From Tiliqua scincoides (Eukaryota; Chordata; Lepidosauria; Squamata; Scincidae), in assembly GCF_035046505.1 (NCBI RefSeq), contig NC_089829.1:27977109-28041108 (forward strand): a DNA stretch of 64,000 bases, given 5' to 3'. The position numbers and the translations under genes were made by a program. Below, in pieces: positions 24,037 through 36,735 of the stretch; the first letter of the stretch is position 1; each line of letters begins with the position of its first letter. The notes beneath the pieces are model-generated. The model ran no database searches and was not told the origin of the DNA. It was given only the letters and a program-made list of their open reading frames with translations.

Positions 24037-24989
24037 TACGTGAGTGACTGCACCTGGGTTCTTTTTTGCACACAGTTCATGGGTTTGTGTTCTGAGTACA
24101 CAGGTTGTACCTGCATTGAACAGAATGTACAAGGATGAATAACTGTATTCAGGTGCAGTGATTGTGTGCACCCAGGTACAGTTTAACTTGTGCACAGTCC
24201 TATTGTCTCTGCAAATCCTCACCAAGTGCAAGCCTATGCTTTTAACACTGAAGCTCTATTGATTTTTCCAAAAGCCTTGTGCATTTCCCCACCACTCATT
24301 CCTTGGGATTGGCCAAGTGGGCTCTGTGGTCAACACTCTTTGTTGTTGTTAAGACTTATAAGAATTCCTTTAAGGTGTCTTTCCATTGGTGCACTTTCCC
24401 CTAGAGATCCATGGCAAACCAGACTGTCCATGTGGTGGTATAATCTCAGGCATGGAACCAGCCCTGGGGATTGCATGCAAGTGATATCTTGCAAACAAGA
24501 ACTTCCTGAATCATTAACACAGTCTATGGTTACGGTGACCTTTGCAAAGTACTTACAAATCACAACAGTATCAAAGAGGTAATCCCATTTTCTGGCAACA
24601 GCACAGTGTACTGGATACATGATTGAGGCTAACAACATGGTGCCAAATGTCAACATAGATCATGTTTTAACTATGTGCTTGGCATGTACATCTTGGAGCT
24701 TGCCAGCTTGATGAGAATAAATTCTTGAGTTAATGACATGCTTAGCGTTCCTCTCTTGCTTCTACCTTGGCATTCAGTTAAGCAATTAGCTCATTTGGTA
24801 AGGCTATGAGATGCACCATGTTCTTCCATGTCAAGCTGACCTGGACGTGGTGGCAACATCATTCCTTAGATGTCAAAAGGTTCTTTATTCACTGAACTCT
24901 TATGGTTTCTTGGGGAACCTTTCCTAAGGACCACTGGAAGATGCAAGGGTATTATGACTTGTCTAGAAACCAGTACCAACATAGCAATT
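24037..24989. other. No feature recognised
   Basis: Unique-looking sequence; frames present carry no domain. Confidence 0.4.
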
Positions 24990-25360
24990 TGGCGGGGGGA
25001 GGGGAGGGAAGGTCAGATTGATCTAGAAGGTGTTCCAGGGCAGGGAGAGGGTGGGTGGTGGGCTGCCCCAGGGGCAGGCAGAGGGGGTGGTGGGCTGGGA
25101 TCCAGCAGTTATGCTGGATACCAACCCCTGTTCCTGGGGAGTTTGGAGCGACTTGAAGCCACCTCAGGACTTGTGCCATCTCAGGAGGTGGCGCAAGTCT
25201 GAGGAGACCCATAGGGGCCAGGGTGCCTTATTCAGGGGTAAGGGGAAAAGTTTTTCCTTGCCTCTGGCTGAGCTGATTCTGGCCACTATCCTGTGCCAGA
25301 TACAGGGCAAGCCTCTTGGCTTGTCTGTTGCAGCACAGGATAGAATTGCGCCTAAAGCAC
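24990..25360 (-). repeat. GC-rich non-autonomous repeat
   Basis: Inverted relative of 40455-40820: both share the palindromic core around GGAGGTGGCGCAAGT, the ATCCAGCAGTTATGC word and a GCGCAATC-type end. A TIR DNA element is likely, superfamily unknown. Confidence 0.6.
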
Positions 25361-25704
25361 ATTTCAAAATCTCAGTTGGCTAAATTTAGCATTTCTTAGC
25401 ACTCACACTGGCTGAATAACTTAGCAAAATAGAGGAGATCTCTTCCACCCTTGCCAAAATTTGCAAAAGTTCTTGGACGTATGTCCTAACAGATCCAGTT
25501 TTACAAAACATGGATGTATCTATGAATTATATGCAATCCATACATTCGCAGAAAAAAAATTCCTTTTTCAATGTATACTTTGAAACATCTTATCACACCA
25601 ACTGTATGTATAGGAAATACATGAAACTACTTGAAAAATAATACTAGTAATAATATTTGAATTCATATTTAAATACAAAATTTGAGGCAACAGAAAAAAA
25701 AATC
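25361..25704. other. No gene; AT-rich
   Basis: AT-rich unique sequence upstream of a LINE fragment. Confidence 0.4.
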
Positions 25705-25965
25705 TGATTATTTGAAGCCTTTAAAAGGGGATTGGACAAGTTTCTGGAGGAAAAATCCATTACGGGTTACAAGCCATGATGCCTATGTGCAAGCTCCTGA
25801 TTTTAGAAATGGGCTATGTCAGATGCAAGGGAGGGTACAAGGATGTAGGTCTCTTGTTGTCTTGTGTGCTCCCTGGGGCATTTGGTGGGCCACTGTGAGA
25901 TATAGAAAGCTGGACTAGATGGGCCTATGGCCTGATCCAGTGGGGCTGTTCTTATGTTCTTAAGT
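25705..25965 (+). mobile_element. L2/CR1-type LINE 3' end
   Basis: Starts GAAGCCTTTAAAAGGGGATT (Ala-Phe-Lys-Arg-Gly of ORF2) and runs through the 3' UTR to GTTCTTATGTTCTTAAG. Lies just 3' of the HSD17B2 stop on the opposite strand. Confidence 0.9.
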
Positions 25966-26120
25966 GGAAGGGAGCAGAACAGAAATCAACATGTTGAAAT
26001 TCAGACAGAATGAGAATAGAAGACTCCCACCCTCCTTCCCATGAACCCGGAACAAATGGCTTTTTAATAGGCTCGCTGTCTTAATTTTAGGATATCATGT
26101 GTGCCCCTGGATCTTTTACA

Positions 26121-26476
26121 TTACTTCTTGGTTTTTGTCTGTTCTGTTCTGAGAGCCATGGGTATGCAGGGAGATTTTTGGAATGTGCTCATGTACAGAT
26201 CGTAAAACCAGAGAGGAGTATAGCAGAAGATGAGAAGACTTTTGTATGCATCTTTTCCGGGAGTGTATAAGCCAGAAGGATACTTGGCCAGTAGGGCGTG
26301 TAAAACATCATGGAGCACAGGTGAGAGGTCAGACCCTGAGAATAACGGAATGTTTGAGAGAAACATCTTCAGTGTGTGGATGTAATCTTCCCCGTAATCT
26401 TCCTTTACCTCTGGTGTTATGTTGTCCAGAAGGTTCTTCTCTTCCTTATTCCATAAGTCAGGGGTTCCTTGGATAG
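26121..26476 (-). CDS. HSD17B2: HSD17B2 coding exon 5 with stop
   Basis: 356 nt. Acceptor is TTCCAG|CTATCC; stop TAA is at 26123-26121. Encodes SIQGTPDLWNKEEKNLL through LSPVLHDVLHALLAKYPSG and YTPGKDAY, matching the human C-terminal substrate-binding and lid region. It ends in a lysine-rich tail (TEQTKTKK), as the human protein does. No AATAAA is seen close downstream; an ATTAAA variant lies about 60 nt past the stop. Confidence 0.94.
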
Positions 26477-29400
26477 CTGGAAGAACAACCAATTGGCATT
26501 TGAATATGGGCTTCTTGACCTGATGTGGCAGAAGGTTCTAACAAGGTTATGTGAGAAGAGGAGGAGAAGGAAGGGTTTCTAACAGTGCGAGCCCACTCTC
26601 CCATTGAGCCGGCCCAGCGACCGCTGTGCCAGCGTAGGCTGTCACAAACATGCCATAAAGCATGTTGCAAGAGCCTAGTGGTTAGGCGTGCCAGTCGGAA
26701 GACCTGCACCATCTTGCTGGCACCAGATGCAAATGCACACTGGAGCATGTAGGAACTGCTCCAAGCAGTGCAGGGGAAGGGTGTAATAGTGGAGGAGAGG
26801 GCAGGGAATGGGTGGATCAGGTGCTGGGAGGGGATGTAATTGGTGTCACCAGTGCACACCGAATCCTATCCCCCTCTCCAGCCCTAAGAACCCAACATAG
26901 GGCAATCTGGACTTGTGCCAGCCACTTGGCAGGGGATGATCTGAGTTACCCGACTGAGCAGGCTGGGGCTTTATTCAGAGTAAGAGGAAAATGTCTCCTA
27001 ATCTCAAGAAAACCTCCAGCCTGCTTGATCTTAGGATGCAGTGTGGCCATGCAGACCCCACTGCATTGACGTGGGTTAGGAATGGGCTGTAAGTAACACT
27101 TTTCTGTAATCTCGCTTGACAGACTCCTAAAAATGCCATCCATATATTCTATTGATAAGAAAAACTTCTACCAATCCTATGCACACTTTCTTAGGAGTAA
27201 GTTCTATGGATCTCAGTTGGACTTAATTCTGAGTAGACATGCCTAAGATTGTGCTTTGAGAGTTTTAAAGCAGTTTTTGCCTATCCTACATGAGTGACAC
27301 TGATCTCTGAAGATTGTGCATAATTTCTTCCTGAGAACATTGGTTTTGAAGGGAAGGAGCAGTGAAAATCTCAGTTGACTCACATGTCTTGAAGCCTGAT
27401 GGATGGATAGCAGCTACCTTGACACCCCATTTGGAAAGCTCCTGCCTCAGGACTCCAGAAAACATGGACAGGGCTGCTTTGGAAGCTCCATAGGCAGCAA
27501 ACCTGGGCATTGGGATACCTCCTGTGGGACCAACGGAAACAGGAGCAAGTGTTTGACAGCGTCTTTCCCAGTCATGAAGATTTTCTGGTGGCAATTTAAC
27601 ATGAAGGATCGGAGCATAGCTGAAGATTATGCTGAGGTTAAACACAAGGAAAATTGGGAAATTGCTTGCATATTGCAATTTCACACACAAACTGGGAAAA
27701 GATCCACCCTTGTACGCAATAGTTGTCTACATTAAGCAGGTGGGCAGCGATTCTCCCTGTTCAGCACAGCATCTTTGCTAGAGGCTCTTGCTGATGTCTG
27801 TGTTGTCTTTCTATTTTCTTTGTATTACGAGGCCCTGTGGGACTTTCCTCCCCTTCCTTGTGCTGTGTACTTCCTTGTGTTTTGTGAACTTCCTTTCATT
27901 GATAAGCAGTATATAGATCTTCTCATGGAATCAACAGTAATAGCAATCTTACCTCAAGGATCAAATAGGCGCAAGGCATCTAACACAAAGTAGTAGAAAC
28001 GTATGAAATACATTTTGAAGACCTGTATATAAAACAAACTGAATGCAGCGACCTAGAAGCAGATGTGGCTTTATCGATAAAACTTTAAAAATGTTGTGAT
28101 GGAAATGTGTTTTTAGATGCTTTTTAAAAAGCATAAAAGAAGCTCCAGAGAGGAAACTGCGTAACTGCTACCAAAGTACGAATTGCTAGATTAGCAGCTG
28201 ATTTGTTCACCCCAAAAAGAAGAACTGCATTTGGGGCATTTAATGGTGAGGAGAAACTCCAGTGTGATAAACACAACTGCTTTGAAAAACACTGGTGACT
28301 GCTTTGACTGGGTTAACAATTAAGCTGCTGTGTTTTGTAACCTGGCAATGAGCACACAACTCTGGACAGTTTGCCCAGATATATACATGGTACTTATTTC
28401 AAAGTGGAAGAAAGGCAAGGGTGTGGTGTGTCATTGCTTCCCAATTACTGTAAAATGGGAGTTGCCCAAAAAGTGTCCCCAGAGACAATAGCTATTTGTT
28501 CCGTGCTTCTGTGTGAACTGTGTCTCTGTTGATGGCCAAGGGTAAGATAGTTGTAGCTAGGATGCCAGAGGAGAGGAAGTGGGAGCAAGATGCAGGCACG
28601 TACTAGATCAGGGATGTCACACTCGTTTCATACCAAGGACCAAACAGCATTCAAGATGCCTGCTGAGGGGCTGGAAGTGATGTCATTAGGCAGAAAGTGA
28701 TGTCATTATTCAAGATATGGGAGAGCTGATTTTCATGTGGGCTTCCCTTACAGCAGTAACATCTCAGCACTGCTCAGTCGCTGAGAGCCTCAGGATCAGA
28801 GAAAAAGCTTCTGCGGGCTGCATCTGGCCCCCAGGCCTTATGTTTGACACTCCTATCCTAGATAATTCAGCCCCCCTGCCCTCCCACTTGGACCCTTCAC
28901 TTGAAGGAAAGGCACTTTTCAAGTTCTCAGGTTGTTCTTTCTCTCACACACATTTTTATACCACCCTTCCTCCAAGGAGGGTGGTGTACAACATTTCTTT
29001 CTTTTGTCTTCACTACAGCCCTGTGAGGTAGGAGAGGCTGAGATGTGGTGACTGGCCTGAGGTCATCCAGGAAGCTTCAGGGCTGAATGGGGATTTGAAC
29101 CTGGATCTTCTAGGTTGAAGTCCGACTCCCAAACCAGTACACCAGGATTTGCCAAACTGGGTTACAGCCCACTGGTATGTAGTTAGCCCATGTGCAGTGG
29201 GTCATGACTGGGGCCCTTCCACCCACCCTTGCTCTGATTTGGTTCCAAATTGGGTTGCACCAGGCCAGCAGCCTACCTACTGGCTCTGCAAGCCTCAGAA
29301 TCTTGGAAAGACTCTTTAGGTTTTTGGAAAGCCACTTCTAGTTTGCTTCCAAAAACCAGAAGTGGCTTTCTGAGGCTTCTGCAGGCCATTCTGAGGTCCA

Positions 29401-29914
29401 CAGAGGTCAGCAGCATCTGGGTCACCAGTCTTACTTGACCCAGAAGAGGCCTCCCCATTCACCCGGTAAGCCATTCCTGCACCTGGTAACCCTAACCCTA
29501 ACCCACCATGGAGGACGAGGTGGGTTGCAGTGCTGAGAAGATTGGGAACTGCTGTTCTACACCTGTCTGTCTGTCTGTGGGAGAAAATTTGCCCCCAGAG
29601 ACATACCCTTTGCCCTTCTGTGCCCCCAATATATTTTTCTAGCACCACCGCTGAGGAACTGGAGGACAACCCTTCCCATCACACAGAACATCTCAAACAA
29701 TGCCTGGTATTGGGTTCCTCTTTGGCCATGTCGTTTTTATCTTTCACATTCTAAGAGTACCCCATTTCGGATGTGCACCTCTAAAATTAATTACAGTGTA
29801 CCTCAATTATGAGAAGTTCAGGAAGTATTGGTTAATATGGGAACTAGCAATACAATGACATTGACTCTCTGGGTTCCCAGGGCAATGCCTCCAAAGAAGC
29901 AACAGCAGATACCA

Positions 29915-29951
<37 letters not shown>

Positions 29952-31501
29952 ATCAGTTCATCATGTTTATTTGCTCTGCACAGACTTGAACCCCATCCAA
30001 ATCCTCCAAGGACGACTTAATTCCTATTCTGAGGTCACATTAACCTTCAGAACACTGTGATAATCACAGGTGAGCGTGAGTTGGGTATAATGAAATTGTT
30101 CAAACAAAGGGCAGTGCCAATATTACACGAGAGAAGATTCAAGGGTGTTAAGCTTTGTTTGCGTAATGCCAACAGGCTAATACCCAAGTGGGACTGGCGT
30201 TGTATAGTGGCTGGGATCCAAGCTACACCTTACTGGGAGAGTCACAGGCACTGCTGAACTCTCCTTCTTGCATGTGGCTCTAGGAAAACACATGACCGCA
30301 AATTATTGCTTTAGTATTTTCCCTAGAGAAGGGAAAGAGTTGTTATGTTCCATCCTTTTATTGTTCCTATAGTTTGTTCTGCCCTTTATTCCACTCCTCC
30401 CAAATTCCAGTTTAACTAGGGGAATTTCTAAAATTAATTCCTGCATGGAAGCATGCAAAGTTTCCCACAACTGTGCAATTTCTTTAGTTTATTGGCACCC
30501 CCCCTTCTCTGTGTTGCCCATGTGCTGGCATACATTGGTAAGACACAGCAGCAAAAAACAACCTTGAGGTTATTGTGTACATTTTTGCTGTGTGGTGTTT
30601 TGCTGATGTATGAAAAAGTTTATTCCTTTACTTTGATAAAACACCACACAAAAAGAATCTTGATGCAACCATGTTATAGACAATCACATTGATTACTTTT
30701 TATGCCGTGATTCATCAATGTGCATGTGAACTTGGGAAGTAGGGGAAGGAGGTTATTGCTTGCCTCATAAAGTCATGGGATTTGAAAGTTTGTGAGATTT
30801 GAATCCAGGACTTTGGTGTTCCTAGCTCAGTGGCAGAGTTCCTGCTTTGAATGCAGGAGGTATCAAGTACAATTACTGGTATCTATAAGCGAGGATAGGA
30901 AAGATGCCCTATTTAAAATTCTGTATAGCTTCTGACTCAGCAAGAGGTCGTGTCAGTGGCATCACTAGGTGGTGTGGGGGGTCTAGACTGCACCTCACGG
31001 CGGGGGGGTGATACCACTATTGGCCAAACTGCAAAAATTTTAGAATTTTTGAATTAATACCTTCATGTTATATATCATTTGATGGACAATTTACTGCAGA
31101 ATGCAAAGAACAAGCCACATGGAAATATCTGTATCAAAAGTCAAAGGAAAACACAACTGCCTAATGTAACAAAAAGGGTTTTTTTTTAAACTTAAATCTG
31201 ATCAATGAGATTGATTGTTCCATAAGAACTTAAGAACAGCCCCACTGGATCAGGCCATAGGCCCATCTAGTCCACTTCCTGTATCTCACAGTGGCCCATC
31301 AAATACCCCAGGGAACGCCTTCATTCCAAGCACCAATGAGGTGTTGTTATGACACAGGAGGGACCCAATGAGGTGTTAGTATGAGTCAGCTCTCATTTCC
31401 ATGTCTCAGAGCTAATAGTAGAACTTTCACCCAGTTGTGTGAGCCTCATCAAGTTGGCCACTGGTTTTTTTGTTGGTTACTGATTTGTTGGGTGACCTTT
31501 A

Positions 31502-31596
<95 letters not shown>

Positions 31597-34500
31597 GGGT
31601 TGTCACCAACCCAAGTGATGCTTTCAGGCTGTGTGTATGATATTGTCATGTATTCTGTATGGTCTGGTTCGGAAAGAGGTCCATCATGGGGGTGATACAA
31701 TGAGTTCTCGGTGATGCAAACTGTAGTGACACCTCTGGGTAGCATCATGTGATAAGGAAGTGCACACCTCAGGAAGTTCACCTGGGTTTTGGTCAGCATA
31801 GGATGGTGTATATTGATCAGCTTGTCATCCTGACCATTCTTAGTTGGTTGCTTTCACTACGACTGTTTGCAACCCCTAAGTACTGTGGACACTTTTGACA
31901 AACCAGCTTTCTCACTTGCTGGAATTGATAAATGCATATGCCATTTGGCTCGGCAGTTGGACGCCTGCCACATTGAAGGCGCAGCCCAAAGCAGCAGACA
32001 GGCAGGATAGGGAACATTTTTAACAAGGCGGCGATTGCTTCGTTTCACCCTGTCTTCATCAATCCCGACTGTCGGGATGGAAATCTTGCCGTCCGGAAGA
32101 CATCCCAGCTAAGATTTCCTCGGCTATGCAAGACTATGCTGAGAGCGGCTCCTGTTTCCATTATAATAAATGCTTAAAAGGCCCCCAAAGAGAAGTGAGG
32201 GTTTTAAAAGATGCATAATGCAATGTTTTCTATCCTGTAGGAATACATCTCAACAGCAGAGTCTTATTGTGGCTGTGAAATATGACTTTTATGCTTAGCT
32301 GCTGAGGGTCTGGTTTTAAATGACACATTTGGTAAAATGTATATTTCATTTACAAGAGTCAGTGAAACCTTAAAGGGCAAGAAAAATGCAAAGGACAATC
32401 GACTATTTAAGAGTTTGTATCAGTGGTTCTAAAACTTTTTCAACTGGTTGCTCCCTTGACCTATGGGGCCATTGGCCGCTCTCCATCAGGGCTACAATCC
32501 TATACCCTGTATACAGCAGCGGGTTTTTCCAAGGATTCAGCAGCTCCCCTGGCTTCCATGGTTCTACGGGGAGCCACGGCTCACAGCTTGGGAACCACTG
32601 GTTTTTAGAAACAATGAACCATCCAGTATGTAACCAATTAATTAGTCAATTAAAATAATGCAGCACCCTTTCAGTACAGGATCGGAATGCTAGCACCAAT
32701 GCGTTTTTGGACTATTTTTCTTGAACTGACATACACCAAGGGATTATAATATGAATTTTTTATATGGCTTCCTCTAAAACTCAGGTCCAGGGTGACCAGA
32801 TGTCATAGCTACAAAAGAGGTCAAGGCATCTCTAATGTAGGACAAATGTAGGACATCCAAGAAAAATGTAGGATATGACAAAATAAAATCCAAAAACACT
32901 TGTATATTGATTTCATGTGGCTAATCTAAATACTATATTATTATTAAATTTAAAACTATATTACGTATAGTTTATTGCACATTTATTAATTACAAGAAGG
33001 CTATGCATTGGCTACTCACAGGGAAAAAGAGGACATTTAAGTTCTTTTCCAGGACACAAGACTAAAAAAAGAGGACTCCTGGAAAAGAAGGCATCTGGTC
33101 ACCCTGCTCAGGTCAAACTCACAGAACTCCCTCTTGGACTCAGCTTGCTACAAGATGCCATTTCATGCATGTCTTTCGAGAGAGGAGTGATGTTTTAATA
33201 CTATTTCATTGAAAGTTTCACCTCCTGTTTGGCATTCATAAGTACATTTTCATTTTGGCTGTCTCTATTGACAGAGTCTCATGAAGAGTCAGGAAGGGAC
33301 ATATCAGGGCCCCATGAAAGATATGTCCCAGGAAGGGACATATCAATACCCACCTAGGTTCCATTCACCCATCTGCTCGTGCCCAACTGCACTAAAAGTT
33401 CGATCGTGCCCATAGGAACAGCACTTGGCATTACAAAGTGCTTACCCTCAGAGCTGCATACAGGCAACCTCCCAGAGGTTGTAATCCTAATCTGGGAGTA
33501 AGTCCCATAGAAATTAATGGGACTTACTTCTGAGTAGACATACACAGGATTTCACCAAACTTCCCATAAATACGGAGGTGTTTCAACCAGTTAGGTGCAC
33601 TCTACCTGATGCAAAGACTCCTTTTGTGAATTATGTGTCAAGTTAGAGTCTCTAACTTGTGAAACCTCTGGACCCCTGGAAGCTTTCCCAGCCACGCTAG
33701 ACGCATCTAGTCCAGTGGTTCCCAAACTTCTACTCAGAAGTTGGGAACTACCTAAGTCTTTGTGGGGGTGGAGGGACGGCAGTGGCATGATCTCCAGCAA
33801 CACGATCCCCAGGGGCTGCCTGCACCCCTCCCCCGAGGACAGCACTGCCAAGGGTAAGTTAAAAAAAACAAAGAACCCTTCTGTCTGGCAGCAGCGCGAT
33901 CCTGGGGATCACATTCCTGTCATTCCCCTGCCCTGCCCCGTATGGTGGCAAAGATGAGTGCTTCCCTGGCTGGTGAGTTGCAGCCCACCTGTTTGGGAAT
34001 CACTAATCTAGCCACACTAGTGCTTTAAATGTTTGCACTGCTTCTTTGAAACATTCCATCTCTATCTCACCTCTCCATCTTAGTTTCAGGACCTTTTGCT
34101 ATTCCTTTTTCTCATTTCTTTGGTATCCCTAATGCTCTTTAGGCATCCTTACACATTTTGTCACATTTGGGTTACACATGTGGGTTACCCTTACACATTT
34201 GGGTTGATTGTCACATTTTACAAACCCTTACACATTTGGGTTGATTGTCTTATTGAACCTTTTTGCAGAAACTCTTTTTAACAAATTGCTGTGCAATTTA
34301 AGTGGCTCCCATTCTCATTCTTGTGAATTTGTCTTCATGGTCACTAGACACTTTGTCACAATGCTATGATAATGATAACTAGATAGGATACGCGCACCCT
34401 TTGAGGTACCCAGGTAAACTAGGCCACCCTGAATTCCATCCTGGTTCTCAGACAGCAAGCCAGCCAAAATAGTTGACTGTACATTTCAGTATCCCATGAA

Positions 34501-36683
34501 TGCTGGACTTACCAGCCATGCTTGAGATATTAATAAGCCTTCCTTTGGATTTCCGAAGTAATGGCAAGAAGGTTTTCGATACTTGGACAGGACCAAAGAA
34601 ATTGACATCCATGCAGTGCTTGTAGGTATCCATGGGGAGCAATTCACCTTCAGCAGCAAATCCCAAGATCCCCGCATTGTTGATGAGGCCCCAAAGAGCT
34701 GGGGAGGAGGGGGAAGAAAGTGCAAAGTGATGCGTTAACAAAAACCCTCCACAGTAAAGTCATTTACAGACTGCTTTGCTGCAGAAAGTAACACAACATT
34801 AATTTATTCACTCATTTCAGAAAGTTAATTTTGATGTCAAATTTACATCAAGGGCCCAGTCTTATGCTCTCCACCACCTGTCAATGCAATGTTGTCAGCA
34901 TGGCGACCACTGCACCCTGTGATGGTGGTGGCAGTCCAGGAGGTCTCCTCTAGGTAACTCTCCATAGCATGGATGGTTCTACTCAGAGCTACAACAGCTA
35001 ATTTGCTGATTCAGGTCCACATTGTCCTGTGCTGCAGGGTCAGGCCCGGGAAGGGAGTTAGTATATAGGCAGTGCTGGTGCTGCTGATCCCACTCACATC
35101 CAGGGATCTGATCCATCCATCCCTGCGCCCTCCTTACCTTCCCCCTGCCCCGTTTCACCCCTCCTGTCTCCATTCTGCCCTCCTGCCACCCCTCCCATCA
35201 TAGAATCTCTGTCATCAGGGATGAATAGGCACAATCCTTCATGCTGGAGCTTCAAGCAATGTGCTAAATTGCATGCTGTGAGAGTTAATTTTGCGACAGG
35301 CATTTATTGCTTTAAGGCTTTCAGCACCACTACAGGAGGGGAACTGCAGGTGCATGGTTTCTTGCAGTAAGAATAAGATTGGACTTCAGATGTGGATGTT
35401 GAATTCGGAGGTCAAATGTAAAAGAAAAAAGCCCAAATTTCAACCTTCATGTGAACCTCTTGAGGTTCATTGTGCATACCTGAATTTTTCAACTTCTTAG
35501 TGACTTCACGATAAGCCTCTTTGATTTGCCCAGAATTGGTGATGTCCAGTTGCAGGATGGAAAGCCTCTTGGAGCAGGTCTTCCTCAGTTGCTCTGCCCC
35601 AGGTCCTTTTTCATTCAAAACACCAGCAAACACAACAAATCCTAAATGGTCAAGGTATTTCGCCAGTTCGTGGCCGATGCCAGAGTCGCTTCCTGAAAAA
35701 AACAAACCAAAGATACAGCAGCCCAAGGATTCTCAAAAATCTGCTGTAACACACCTTTCTGAATCGGGGGGGGGGGCAGATTTAATGGAAATGACATTAA
35801 AGTCTCTCAAAAGTAGATTGACAGGTGGAGATGGCTCCTGTTCCAGTTTTAAGCCGACAGAGCCATACCTTTGTGTCCAAGAGGAGATTTCCTGATGTCA
35901 GGAAACAGTGGTTTGTATAAACCACAATGTGCTAACAAGCTAGAATATCAACCCAGGATCAATGCCAGATGATTCATACTTATAACAGCCATGATTTACT
36001 GTTACATCTCAGCCAAAACTTCCCAGACCAGCTGAAGCTGTGGTTACAGAGCAGGATATGCATCAGCATAATTGGAACCATATAATTGTATCAGTAATCA
36101 GTACGATTGTTCTCTTGCAATTGTTCCTTTGTGTCCAGGGCTGGCATTTAGCCCATTGGACCAAATTTCTCCCAACTGGACCCTGCACCTAAAGGGGCCC
36201 TGTGCTAGTGAAACCTAAATTAAAATGTGCTTAGATCCATTTGGTTCATTAACTCACATGAACTTTTTAAGCACACATTTTGATTGCTTTCCATTCTCCC
36301 ATAGAGATATAAAGTCTGTCATAAATTTTATTTATACCCCTAAGGACCCAATCCTATCCAACTTTCCAGTGCTGATGCAGCCATGGCAACAGGATGTGTG
36401 CTGCATGCTGTAGTGGGATAGTCATGGAGGCCTCCTCGGTGTATGGGAACATCTGTTCCCTTACCTCGGGTTGCCTTTTGTCTGCATCAGTACTGGGAAG
36501 TTGGATAGGATTGAGCTCCAAGATTGTGCAGATCTTGACTGTGAACCTGGGGCCCTTGGGAAAAAAAAAGTTTCAAGTTGGACCTCACAGCTTCTAAGGC
36601 AGGCCCTGCTTTGTGTTACCCGACTCCAGTTAAGTTGATAGATGCAGTATCACCTCTGGCCTTGTGCAGTGGTGGTGCTGTAG

Positions 36684-36735
<52 letters not shown>

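Noticed and set aside
1-26000. MPHOSPH6, the expected next gene past HSD17B2 in mammals
   Set aside because: No exon matching it was found in this flank; it may lie beyond the window.
30815-30880. tRNA-like sequence (CCTAGCTCAGTGGCAGAG)
   Set aside because: Lacks a complete cloverleaf and continues into a SINE body; it is a SINE head.
31501-31598. Regularly repeated block that could resemble an array
   Set aside because: A perfect tetranucleotide microsatellite, not a CRISPR array; no spacers.
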